Positions 33,778 to 41,060 of a stretch of 60,309 bases of DNA are shown here, in pieces. The translations under genes were made by a program, and so were the position numbers. Below the pieces are notes generated by a model, which saw nothing but the letters and a program-made list of their open reading frames with translations, ran no database searches and was not told where the DNA came from. The stretch is from contig CAZJYC010000006.1 in assembly GCA_964550165.1 (NCBI GenBank), positions 1-60,309 of the forward strand. Reading direction: 5' to 3'. Origin of the DNA: CAZJYC01 sp964550165 (lineage in GTDB: Bacteria; Acidobacteriota; Aminicenantia; Aminicenantales; Aminicenantaceae). Numbering within the stretch: position 1 is the first letter of the stretch; each line of letters begins with the position of its first letter.

Positions 33778-34242
33778 ATGCGGAACAAGCATCCCAAAGC
33801 GATGACTCTTTTCGAGCTTGCCATCGTTGTGGCCGCAATCGGAACGCTTTTTGCTCTGGGAATTCCGCTCTACACCAATCAAGTCAACAAGGCGAGAATC
33901 ACCAAGGCCATTGCGGATATCCACACGATCTCACAGGATATCCATGCTTATCAGTTGGACTATGAAGAGCCGCCTGAGAGCCTGGCCGAAATAGGAAGGG
34001 ACATTGTTACGGATCCCTGGGGGTCTCCGTATGAGTACTTGAAGATTGAGGGAAAGGAAAAAAAGCAAGTTAAGAGCCAGTGGCGCAAGGACCGTTTTCT
34101 GGTCCCGCTGAATTCAGATTTTGACCTTTACAGCAAAGGCGAAGACAAAAAAAGTCATCCGTCTTTGACAGCCAAGGATTGCCGTGATGACATCGTCCGT
34201 GCCAACAACGGAAGCTACATCGGTCTTGCATCCGCGTATTAA
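33778..34242 (+). CDS. GspG-like type II secretion pseudopilin
   Basis: 154 residues from the ATG at 33778; a GTG at 33571 overlapping the HAMP gene would add 69 residues unlike any leader. The prepilin motif is KA-MTLFELAIVVAAIGTLF, with Glu at +5 but Ala instead of the usual Gly at -1. The rest matches GspG: VNKARITKAIADIHTISQDIHAYQLDYEEPP, TDPWGSPYEY, and the calcium-loop region DLYSKGEDKK...DDIV. It is exported, cleaved by prepilin peptidase and assembled in a pseudopilus. No other secretion gene is nearby. Confidence 0.82.
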   Translation: MRNKHPKAMTLFELAIVVAAIGTLFALGIPLYTNQVNKARITKAIADIHTISQDIHAYQLDYEEPPESLAEIGRDIVTDPWGSPYEYLKIEGKEKKQVKSQWRKDRFLVPLNSDFDLYSKGEDKKSHPSLTAKDCRDDIVRANNGSYIGLASAY

Positions 34243-34354
34243 TAATAGACGGCAATTATGCTGATAATATAAAAAGATGAAAATCGAGAAAACATTCCTC
34301 TGCTTTATGACTTTGTGAATCGTTTTGCTCTTGAGCGTTACCCAGATTCGGAAA

Positions 34355-34522
34355 GCCGTGGCTGATTATTATGAGGCCTTGACTTCAGACCGGCCCTACC
34401 GGAAGGCACTGGACCGCGAGCAAGCTGCTGAGAACATCAAGAAAAGGTCGGGCAGTGAGTTTGACCCAAAGGTCGTCAAAGCCTTTTTAAAAGTGATCAA
34501 GGAGCAAGAAAGCATTCAATAC
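34355..34522 (+). pseudogene. C-terminal remnant of an HD-GYP phosphodiesterase
   Basis: The frame reads AVADYYEALTSDRPYRKAL and SEFDPKVVKAFLKVIKEQ, which is the end of an HD-GYP domain (usual text VADAYDALTSDRPYRKAL...GTQFDPEVV). The HD and GYP catalytic motifs upstream are missing, so it cannot be active. The frame runs on into the repeat at 34523 and stops inside or just after it (34651). The 34243-34354 stretch before it holds nothing I can support. Confidence 0.72.
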
Positions 34523-34645
34523 AAACGCAATAATAAAGTTGTCATCGCGAGAAGCGAAGCGACGTGGCGATTTCATAGCAGAATCCATCTAACGAGATTG
34601 CCACGCTCCCTTCAGTCGCCCGCTAAGACAATATTTATTGCGTTT
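34523..34645 (+). repeat. Second repeat family (GTCATCGCGAG type), copy 2, with perfect inverted ends
   Basis: 123 bp bounded by AAACGCAATAA (34523-34533) and TTATTGCGTTT (34635-34645), a perfect 11-bp inverted pair. Further in lie TTGTC and GACAA. The core is GTCATCGCGAGAAGCGAAGC ... GATTGCCACGCTCCC. It abuts the HD-GYP remnant, like a miniature element that landed in a decaying gene. Confidence 0.72.
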
Positions 34646-34726
34646 GCGTAAATAGATTTTATTTATGATTCCCCAGGAAATGATGCATCAGAAAGGCCGA
34701 AATAACGGAATGGAGGAGGAACAAAA

Positions 34727-35104
34727 ATGAAACCAAAAATACTTTTGCCAATATTAGCCGCTCTTATTGTGTTGTCAGGGTTTATCTGCAAAGAGAACAC
34801 CACTGTGCCCGAGGGGTTGGTCGGAAAATGGACGACCGAAGATCCCAAATATGAAGGATGCTTTTTAGAGCTAATGAAAGACACAATCGTCTTTGGAACA
34901 GCAGAAGGAGATTCTGACAGGGGCACGATTAAAAACATAAAAAAAGAGAAATCCAGCACGATTTCCCGCGTTTTTTTTACAATCTCCTATGTGGACCAGG
35001 CGCAATTGGAATACAAGCTGCCAATCTATTATTTTCCGGAGGAGGGAGGCATCATTCGATTCAAAAATCAACAGCAAATCATCTGGACAAAGGAAAAGCA
35101 ATAA
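34727..35104 (+). CDS. Exported hypothetical protein, small beta-rich domain
   Basis: 125 residues; GGAGGA lies upstream of the ATG. An N-terminal hydrophobic segment (ILLPILAALIVLSGFIC) is a signal peptide; the cysteine after GFI is not in a good lipobox, so lipidation is doubtful. The mature part begins VPEGLVGKWTTEDPKYEGCFLEL and alternates short strands (TISRVFFTISY, LEYKLPIYYF, IIRFKNQQQIIWT), as in lipocalin-like periplasmic proteins. I do not recognise the family. Confidence 0.6.
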   Translation: MKPKILLPILAALIVLSGFICKENTTVPEGLVGKWTTEDPKYEGCFLELMKDTIVFGTAEGDSDRGTIKNIKKEKSSTISRVFFTISYVDQAQLEYKLPIYYFPEEGGIIRFKNQQQIIWTKEKQ

Positions 35105-35184
35105 CCGGCTGATTTTCCTGAGATTTTGGTTTGTTCGATGCTTCTTTTTTCCGAAAGTTGGGGACAAGTCTGAAGAACACTCCT

Positions 35185-36540
35185 TTAAAAAACCAAAGTA
35201 AAGACCGTTTGGATATCGGGCTCAGAGTGCACGCCAATCCCACCGCGATGCAAACGCATAATCTGTCGGGATAGACTCAGCCCGATTCCAGTCCCGCCCT
35301 CTTTGGTTGAGAAAAAGGGAACAAATACTTTTTCCAGATTTTCTTCTTGGATGCCTGGTCCGTTGTCGGAAACCTGAATGATGATTCTTCCTCTATCATC
35401 CAGGCGGGCATCCAGCTCGACCTTTGCATTTTTTTGGCCGTTGACAGCCTGAAGGGCGTTCAGGAGAAGGTTGATCAGCACCTGTTCGACAAGCTCAGGG
35501 TCTGCGGTTAATTCCAGAGATTGAGGTTCAATATGAGTCGCAAAGCTGGCGCCCGCACCTTCGATATTAGCTTTCATGAGTTGTTCAACTCTTTTAAAGA
35601 GATCTTGTACAGAAAAGATTTGAAAATTGGGCTTTGGTATTTTGGTCAGGTTTCTGTAGGCATCGACAAAATGAAGCAGACCCTGGCTCCGCCTCTGAAT
35701 GGTCTGGACAGCCTCTTGAATATCGCTGAGTGTTTCGCCTTCAGACCTCTTTCTGGGGACATCTTTTGCGCAGGATTCTTTGATCAATTCGTTGATGGTC
35801 GAGGTCAGGGAGGCTATGGGTGTGATCGAGTTCATGATTTCATGGGTCAGGACCCTAATGATTTTCTGCCATGCCTCCATTTCCTTTTCTTCGAGTTCGC
35901 TGTGAATATTCTGGAGAGAAACAAGGGTAAATGTTTCTCCTCTGAGTTTAAATTCCGTGGCATAGAGTGCCAGATGCAGCAATTCATTATCCATCTCCAC
36001 TTTGACCAAAGCGTTTTCTCTGGGCCCTAACTGAAGTAAGGTGCTCACCAGACTTTTGCTGAGACTTTCAAGGGCTTTTATATTTTTTAAGCGTGGAACT
36101 TTAAGCAGCCGTCTGGCTGCAGTGTTGATCAGCTCCACTTCGCCGTCGGGTTTAAAAGCGATAAGCCCGATGCCCACATGCTGAACCACGGTTTGCAGAT
36201 AGCGATAATGCTCTTCTTTCTCGGCTCTTGCCTTGCGGAAAGCGCTCACAACCTCAGCAAAGGCAGACTTTAAAGCAGCGAACGATGAGCCGGCATCACC
36301 CTCTTTAAAAGTCTGGGAAAAGTCCTCGTACTTGATTGACTGGAAGAATCGGGCTAAATCCCGGTTGGTTTTTTCTACATAGTGGATAAGTGCATAGATT
36401 TCATAGAGAATGATTATTCCGGCAATAAAGGTGGCAGAGTAGAGATGTGTTCGAAAAAGCAGATAGAAAAAGAGACCGGTTGTCATGGCCAGGAGAATGA
36501 TGCGGATGATGGAGTTGAATCGGAAAGACTTATAAACCAT
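35185..36540 (-). CDS. NtrY/NtrB-like sensor histidine kinase
   Basis: 451 residues from the ATG at 36538-36540, with GGA about 6 nt upstream; the start overlaps the regulator gene's end by 11 nt. Two N-terminal helices (about 11-54), a HAMP-like linker, a PAS domain (about 111-215: VVQHVGIGLIAFKPDGEVELINTAARRLL), then the H-box VLTHEIMNSITPIASL (His233). The ATP-binding domain has LLLNALQAVNG, VSDNGPGI and GGTGIGLSLSRQIM. It phosphorylates the NtrC-type regulator encoded just upstream. Little periplasmic sequence is visible, so sensing is likely in the membrane or by the PAS domain. Confidence 0.92.
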   Translation of the reverse strand: MVYKSFRFNSIIRIILLAMTTGLFFYLLFRTHLYSATFIAGIIILYEIYALIHYVEKTNRDLARFFQSIKYEDFSQTFKEGDAGSSFAALKSAFAEVVSAFRKARAEKEEHYRYLQTVVQHVGIGLIAFKPDGEVELINTAARRLLKVPRLKNIKALESLSKSLVSTLLQLGPRENALVKVEMDNELLHLALYATEFKLRGETFTLVSLQNIHSELEEKEMEAWQKIIRVLTHEIMNSITPIASLTSTINELIKESCAKDVPRKRSEGETLSDIQEAVQTIQRRSQGLLHFVDAYRNLTKIPKPNFQIFSVQDLFKRVEQLMKANIEGAGASFATHIEPQSLELTADPELVEQVLINLLLNALQAVNGQKNAKVELDARLDDRGRIIIQVSDNGPGIQEENLEKVFVPFFSTKEGGTGIGLSLSRQIMRLHRGGIGVHSEPDIQTVFTLVF

Positions 36541-37906
36541 ATTTTTCCATTCTGCGATAAAGAGCCGTCCTCGACAACCCAAGCTCCCTGGCAGCGTGGC
36601 TGATGTTACCCTTATGCTTGCTGATGGCCTTGCGGATCACCAATTTTTCAATCTCTTCCAGGTTGTAGTCATCAAAGACAAGGCCTTCCTCTTTCGACTC
36701 TGCAGTGGTGAGGAAGAAATCCTGAGGCTGCAGCATACCGGATTCGCTCATGATGATTGCGCGCTCGATAGCGTGCTGGAGCTCTCTCACGTTGCCCGGC
36801 CAGGTGTATTTTTCCAATTTTTTTAAAGCGGACGCGCTCACTCTTTTTAAAGGCTTATGGTATTTTTTGCAATAAATTTTTAGAAAGTGATCGACCAGCG
36901 AGGATATATCATTCGGTCTTTCCCGAAGAGGGGGCATAGCTATCTCGACAGTGTTGATGCGGTAAAGAAGGTCTTGGCGGAAACGGTTCTGGGCGACCAT
37001 ATCATAAATGGGCATGTTGGCGGCGCAGACAAGCCGAACATCGACATCCACAGGTTTGTTGGAGCCGAGTCGGGTCACTTTCCGGCTTTCCATAACTGTC
37101 AGCAGTTTGGCCTGAAGCGGTAGAGAGAGGTTTCCGATTTCATCAAGGAAGAGAGTCCCGCCGGAGGCAATCTCAAAGCGGCCGGCGCGGTCTTCTTTGG
37201 CGTCTGTGAAGGCGCCCTTGACGTGGCCGAAGAGCTCGCTTTCGAAGAGTGTCTCGCTCAATGCCCCCATGTCGACACTGATAAAGACGTCGTTGGCTCT
37301 ATGGGACTGGCGGTGCAGCTCACGGGCCACCAATTCTTTGCCGGACCCGTTCTCCCCCAGAATCAAAACGTTGGCGTCAGTTTTGGCCACTTTTTGAATG
37401 GTGGCAAACACATTCTGCATGGCTTGGCTACTGCCGATAAAATTGTGGAAGGGCTGGTCGAGGTCTGCGATCAATTGCTTTTGTCGCAAACGGAGGGTAT
37501 CTGTTTCCATCCGTGACTGCCGCAGGTTGATGGCTGCAGTCACAGTGGCCAGGAGCTTCTCGTTTTGCCAGGGCTTGAGGACAAAATCCATCGCTCCTTC
37601 TTTAATGGCACGAACAGCCATTTCCACGTCGCCGTAGGCCGTGATCAGGACAACGACCATGGAGGGGTCGATCTCAAAGGTCCTGTTGAGCCAGCGAAAG
37701 CCTTCCTGGCCGGATGTTGCTCCTTTGGCAAAGTTCATGTCTAAGAGGATGACATCGTATGTTTCATTCTTGAGCAGAGATGGAATCTTGGCCGGATTTT
37801 TCTCGGTATGGATCAAAGCAAAGTGTTGTTTGAGAAACAAGCGGGCCGCGCGGAGGATATCCTCGTCATCATCAATGATTAAGATTTTGCCAAGTTTCTT
37901 CTCCAT
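36530..37906 (-). CDS. NtrC-family sigma-54-dependent response regulator
   Basis: 458 residues. Receiver domain 1-125 with phospho-acceptor D56 (ILLDMNF) and the IDDDED pocket. The AAA+ domain has Walker A GENGSGKE (184-191), sigma-54 loop GAFTDA (231-236; Asp in place of the second Gly of GAFTGA, a variant also seen in active relatives) and Walker B TLFLDEIG (251-258). A C-terminal Fis-type helix-turn-helix reads ISHAARELGLSRTALYRRM. It activates sigma-54 RNA polymerase from upstream enhancer sites. Sigma-54 promoters precede both this gene and the divergent exporter operon. Confidence 0.95.
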   Translation of the reverse strand: MEKKLGKILIIDDDEDILRAARLFLKQHFALIHTEKNPAKIPSLLKNETYDVILLDMNFAKGATSGQEGFRWLNRTFEIDPSMVVVLITAYGDVEMAVRAIKEGAMDFVLKPWQNEKLLATVTAAINLRQSRMETDTLRLRQKQLIADLDQPFHNFIGSSQAMQNVFATIQKVAKTDANVLILGENGSGKELVARELHRQSHRANDVFISVDMGALSETLFESELFGHVKGAFTDAKEDRAGRFEIASGGTLFLDEIGNLSLPLQAKLLTVMESRKVTRLGSNKPVDVDVRLVCAANMPIYDMVAQNRFRQDLLYRINTVEIAMPPLRERPNDISSLVDHFLKIYCKKYHKPLKRVSASALKKLEKYTWPGNVRELQHAIERAIIMSESGMLQPQDFFLTTAESKEEGLVFDDYNLEEIEKLVIRKAISKHKGNISHAARELGLSRTALYRRMEKYGL

Positions 37907-37969
37907 GATAAGCTTCCTTATTCGGTGTTTCAGATAACAACCTTGCGCTTAACCTGCCGCCTGGCAGCC

Positions 37970-37978
37970 ATTATACCA
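37970..37978 (-). promoter_or_regulatory. Possible extended -10 promoter of the regulator gene
   Basis: On the minus strand TGGTATAAT is a perfect extended -10, about 65 bp before the regulator ATG. No good -35 is visible. A CTGCC-gcct-GGCAG palindrome (37954-37967) lies at the implied start site. It could give basal expression alongside the sigma-54 promoter upstream. Confidence 0.35.
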
Positions 37979-38022
37979 AAATCGCCGGCGAAAATCTTTT
38001 TAGGTTCGAGACAATTCTTTTA

Positions 38023-38038
38023 TGCAAAATCCGTGCCT
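38023..38038 (-). promoter_or_regulatory. Candidate sigma-54 promoter of the two-component operon
   Basis: On the minus strand AGGCACGGATTTTGCA matches the -24/-12 consensus TGGCACG-N4-TTGCA except for the first base, with the required GG-to-GC spacing. The start site would be near 38012, about 106 nt before the regulator ATG. It suggests autoregulation by the NtrC-type protein. Confidence 0.6.
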
Positions 38039-38089
38039 TTTCCTCAATTTTCATTTGTTTCTTTTTTTAGAAGCTAACCAATTTTGATT

Positions 38090-38479
38090 CTCTTCTATTC
38101 TACGTGGATAAAAAGCTCGCTCTGGGCTCGGAAAGACTTGAAAGGAACCGAACGACATCGGAGGATTTAGCCTTCCCGAGCTGCCTCTTGAAGGCATTCT
38201 CCGCGGAGGCCAAGCGGTGAGAAAACCGTTTGAAAGCTGAGCGAGAAAAAGGGGACTGTCCCTCTAATAAAAAGGGACAGTCCCCTTTTTCTGTGAGCGA
38301 AGCCTGAAACCGAGCGGGATTTGCACGGCTTCGGCAAAGCCCGCGTGTTTTTGAACCGCTTAGCCGGAGCGATGCGCAGCCGCCGAGAAGGGCTGGGAGG
38401 GAACGGCGTGAAAAAACCTGAAGGGGAGCGAGGCCATCGTCGAGAAGCCTTCAGGCGAGCCACACAAAATGGAAGAGAG
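38090..38479 (-). repeat. Dispersed modular hairpin repeat, copy D (largest)
   Basis: 390 bp, with core text in reverse orientation to copies A, C and F. Outer inverted ends are CTCTTCTATTCTACGTGG (38090-38107) and CCACACAAAATGGAAGAGAG (38460-38479), shared with copy C. It contains a perfect 17-bp-arm palindrome, AAAAAGGGGACTGTCCC (38246-38262) with GGGACAGTCCCCTTTTT (38274-38290), which could also terminate transcription in both directions. It lies between two divergent sigma-54 promoters. Confidence 0.85.
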
Positions 38480-38504
38480 CCACTATTTTAAATTAGGATT
38501 AAAC

Positions 38505-38542
38505 TGTCCGTTTTCGAACATCGTATGTCATGATAGCGAACA
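38505..38542. promoter_or_regulatory. Two candidate enhancer (UAS) sites for the NtrC-type regulator
   Basis: TGTCCGTTTTCGAACA (38505-38520) and TGTCATGATAGCGAACA (38526-38542) share TGTC-N6/7-CGAACA; the first is a near-perfect palindrome. Their centres lie about 110 and 88 bp before the predicted start of the exporter operon, the usual distance for NtrC-family enhancer sites. Confidence 0.5.
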
Positions 38543-38596
38543 CTGGATTCCTGAATTTCTTGATCCATTTTGCCTTTACTTCCGTATATGTAATGA

Positions 38597-38612
38597 TGGC
38601 ACGTTTATTGCA
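38597..38612 (+). promoter_or_regulatory. Sigma-54 promoter of exporter operon 2
   Basis: TGGCACGTTTATTGCA fits the consensus TGGCACG-N4-TTGC(A/T) at every fixed position. The start site would be near 38622, giving a leader of about 124 nt before the adaptor ATG. Confidence 0.8.
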
Positions 38613-38745
38613 ATTTAAAGAGCTTGAAGCCTGAGAGTTGAGATGGAATGGGCGAAAATGAGTTTAGAAATGAGTCGCTCAGACATCGGTAGGGATTAAG
38701 ACGTGAAAAAAGCTTTCTCTTTGAAACTAATTGTGGAGGATAACG

Positions 38746-40002
38746 ATGGGAATGGATCGTAAAATCGAAAAGAAGAAGTGGCCCCCAAAAAAAATAGCCG
38801 CACTGGTAGCGATAGTCTTGTTCGTCGTCGTGGTCGTTTATCTATTTCTTTTTAAATTCAGCAAATCCACCTTAAACGTTCAGAAAGAGCGAATAACCAT
38901 TTCCACGGTAGCCAACCGACCCTTTCAAGAATTTATTCCTGTTATCGGAAATGTCCTGCCCATCAACACGGTCTACATTGATCCCGCGGAGGGAGGAAGG
39001 GTTGACAAAATTTATGTGGAAGCCGGGGCCATTGTCAAGAAAGGAGATCCCATTCTGAGGCTGGTCAACACCGACCTTCTTCTGACCATAATGTGGAGAG
39101 AGGCTGAGCTTTTCCAGCAAAGCAACAATTTGAGGAATACGCGTCTTTCCATGGAACAGTACCGGCTTCAGCTGAACCAGGAGCTGGCTCAAGTCGAAAA
39201 CCAATTGCTCCAGCAGAAGCGCGTTTTCGAGCGCTACGAGGAGCTAATAAAGGATGATCTGATCTCAAAACATGAGTATGAGCTGGCCAAAGACCAGTAC
39301 GAATACCTGCAAAGACGGAGAGACCTGACAGTCGAGAGCCAGCAGAATGAGTTAAAATTCCGTCAGGCGCAGATCGATGCTTTGGAATCGTCGCTGAAGC
39401 GTATGGAAGATAATCTTCGAGTGGCCAAGGAAAAGCTTGAAAACCTGACAATCCGGGCACCGGTCAGCGGCCACCTGACATCCTTGAATGCTGAGATTGG
39501 CGAGTCAAAGGCTCCAGGACAACGCCTGGGACAGATTGATGTTTTAGAAGGCTTTAAAGTCAGGGCTGCCATTGACGAACATTATATCACCCGAGTCGAG
39601 GCGGGAAAGATGGGGGAGTTCGATTTAGCCGGAAAAACCGGCAAGCTGATCGTCAGTAAAATTTATCCTGAGGTGAGAGAAGGAAGGTTTGAAGTGGATT
39701 TGAATTTTGTGGACAAAGAGCCTGCCGGCATAAGACGAGGGCAAACTTTTCATATCCGGTTGGAGTTGGGGGATATTTCTGAGGCCATCCTCTTGCCCAG
39801 AGGCGGCTTTTTCCAGACGACAGGCGGAAACTGGGTTTATGTTGTCCATGAGTCGGGCAATTTTGCCACGAAGAGAAAAATTAAAGTCGGAAGGTATAAT
39901 CCCGATGTTTTTGAGGTCTTGGAAGGTTTGACGCCCGGAGAAAAGGTTATCACCTCTTCCTACGAGAACTTCGGCAATATGGAGAGATTAATTTTGAAGT
40001 GA
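38746..40002 (+). CDS. HlyD/MacA-like periplasmic adaptor of ABC exporter 2
   Basis: 418 residues from the ATG at 38746, with GGAGGA 5 nt upstream. One N-terminal helix (IAALVAIVLFVVVVVYLFLF). The lipoyl halves VYIDPAEGGRVDKIYVEAGAIVKKGDPILRLVN and TIRAPVSGHLTSLNAEIGESKAPGQ surround a long coiled coil (about 100-230, LNQELAQVENQLLQQKRVFERYEELIKDDLISKHEYELAKDQY). The C-terminus has the usual barrel ending in EGLTPGEKVITSSYENFG. First gene of the sigma-54-driven operon; repeat copy E separates it from the ATPase. Confidence 0.92.
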   Translation: MGMDRKIEKKKWPPKKIAALVAIVLFVVVVVYLFLFKFSKSTLNVQKERITISTVANRPFQEFIPVIGNVLPINTVYIDPAEGGRVDKIYVEAGAIVKKGDPILRLVNTDLLLTIMWREAELFQQSNNLRNTRLSMEQYRLQLNQELAQVENQLLQQKRVFERYEELIKDDLISKHEYELAKDQYEYLQRRRDLTVESQQNELKFRQAQIDALESSLKRMEDNLRVAKEKLENLTIRAPVSGHLTSLNAEIGESKAPGQRLGQIDVLEGFKVRAAIDEHYITRVEAGKMGEFDLAGKTGKLIVSKIYPEVREGRFEVDLNFVDKEPAGIRRGQTFHIRLELGDISEAILLPRGGFFQTTGGNWVYVVHESGNFATKRKIKVGRYNPDVFEVLEGLTPGEKVITSSYENFGNMERLILK

Positions 40003-40031
40003 GCATAATTTCCTATGGTCGAAAGCAGAAA

Positions 40032-40115
40032 ATTGATCTGGCAAGGTGTCTCGAAAACACGCAGGCTTTGCTCACAGAAAAAGGGGACTGTCCCTTTTTC
40101 TGCACCATGATCAAT
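40032..40115 (+). repeat. Dispersed modular hairpin repeat, copy E (minimal form)
   Basis: 84 bp. End stem ATTGATC..GGTG (from 40032) with CACC..GATCAAT (to 40115). It holds the shared TCGAAAACACGCAGGCTTTG and the hairpin CAGAAAAAGGG-gactgt-CCCTTTTTCTG (40075-40102). It lies inside the exporter operon, between adaptor and ATPase genes. Confidence 0.8.
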
Positions 40116-40162
40116 ATATTGCAGGATTAAGAATGATTATTTGGAAATAAAAAGGAGGCATA

Positions 40163-40852
40163 ATGATCAAAAGCACGAACCTGAAAAAAATCTACAGAAC
40201 AGAGGAAGTAGAAACAACGGCCTTAGACAACATTAACCTTGAGATCAGAGAAGGAGAGTATGTTGCTGTCATGGGACCTTCGGGCTGCGGGAAGTCCACT
40301 TTGTTGAACATTTTCGGCATGCTCGATAAGCCCACGGCCGGAAAATATTTTTTCATCGGCGAAGAAGTCTCCAAGTATTCTGAAAGGCAGAGAGCTCGGT
40401 TGCGCAAGGAAAACATCGGCTTTGTCTTTCAGAGTTTTAACCTCATCGATGAGTTGACGGTCTATGAAAATGTCGAACTTCCGCTTCTCTATCTCGGCTA
40501 CTCTTCCTCCGAGCGCAAGAAGAGAGTCAACGAAGTCCTGGAACAGATGCAGCTTGTTCCGCGAAAAAACCACTTTCCCCAGCAGCTCTCAGGCGGTCAG
40601 CAGCAGCGCGTGGCCGTGGCCAGAGCTGTTATCGCCCGGCCCAAGCTCATTCTGGCGGACGAGCCAACGGGTAACTTGGATTCAACCCATGGTGAGGAAG
40701 TGATGCGATTGCTGGGCGAACTCCATGAATCGGGCACCACCATCGTCATGGTCACCCACTCACCAAGCTATGCCGAGTACAGCCATCGGGCCATTCATCT
40801 TTTTGACGGTCATATCGTTTCGGAGAATATCCAGAAAGAATTCAAGTTGTAG
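40163..40852 (+). CDS. ABC exporter ATPase, exporter 2 (first)
   Basis: 229 residues; AAGGAGG precedes the ATG. Walker A GPSGCGKST, FVFQSFNLIDELTVYENVELPLLY, signature LSGGQQQRVAVARA, Walker B LILADEPTGNLDS and MVTHSPSYA. It belongs to the LolD/MacB ATPase group and powers the large permeases that follow. The 208-bp gap after it (40853-41060) holds no gene I can support. Confidence 0.95.
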   Translation: MIKSTNLKKIYRTEEVETTALDNINLEIREGEYVAVMGPSGCGKSTLLNIFGMLDKPTAGKYFFIGEEVSKYSERQRARLRKENIGFVFQSFNLIDELTVYENVELPLLYLGYSSSERKKRVNEVLEQMQLVPRKNHFPQQLSGGQQQRVAVARAVIARPKLILADEPTGNLDSTHGEEVMRLLGELHESGTTIVMVTHSPSYAEYSHRAIHLFDGHIVSENIQKEFKL

Positions 40853-41060
40853 AAACAGAAGCTAAATTCTATCAGCGACACCATGGGCTCATCCAGGGAA
40901 ATAAAATTCTATAAGAAAGAGACGTTTGCCGGGGGCGTTTTTTGGCTAACACGTTGTGAATTTGTTACAGGATTTAAGAGTAAAACAGAAAATGAGGGGG
41001 CTTTGGGAAAAAGCGCGATGCAACAGTTGAGGTGCGCTGGGCATTTGAGAGGAGAAGACC

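Noticed and set aside
38167..38463. 98-codon minus-strand frame
   Set aside because: It is repeat copy D read as protein, including the GGGGACTGTCCC hairpin (read as RGTVPFF).
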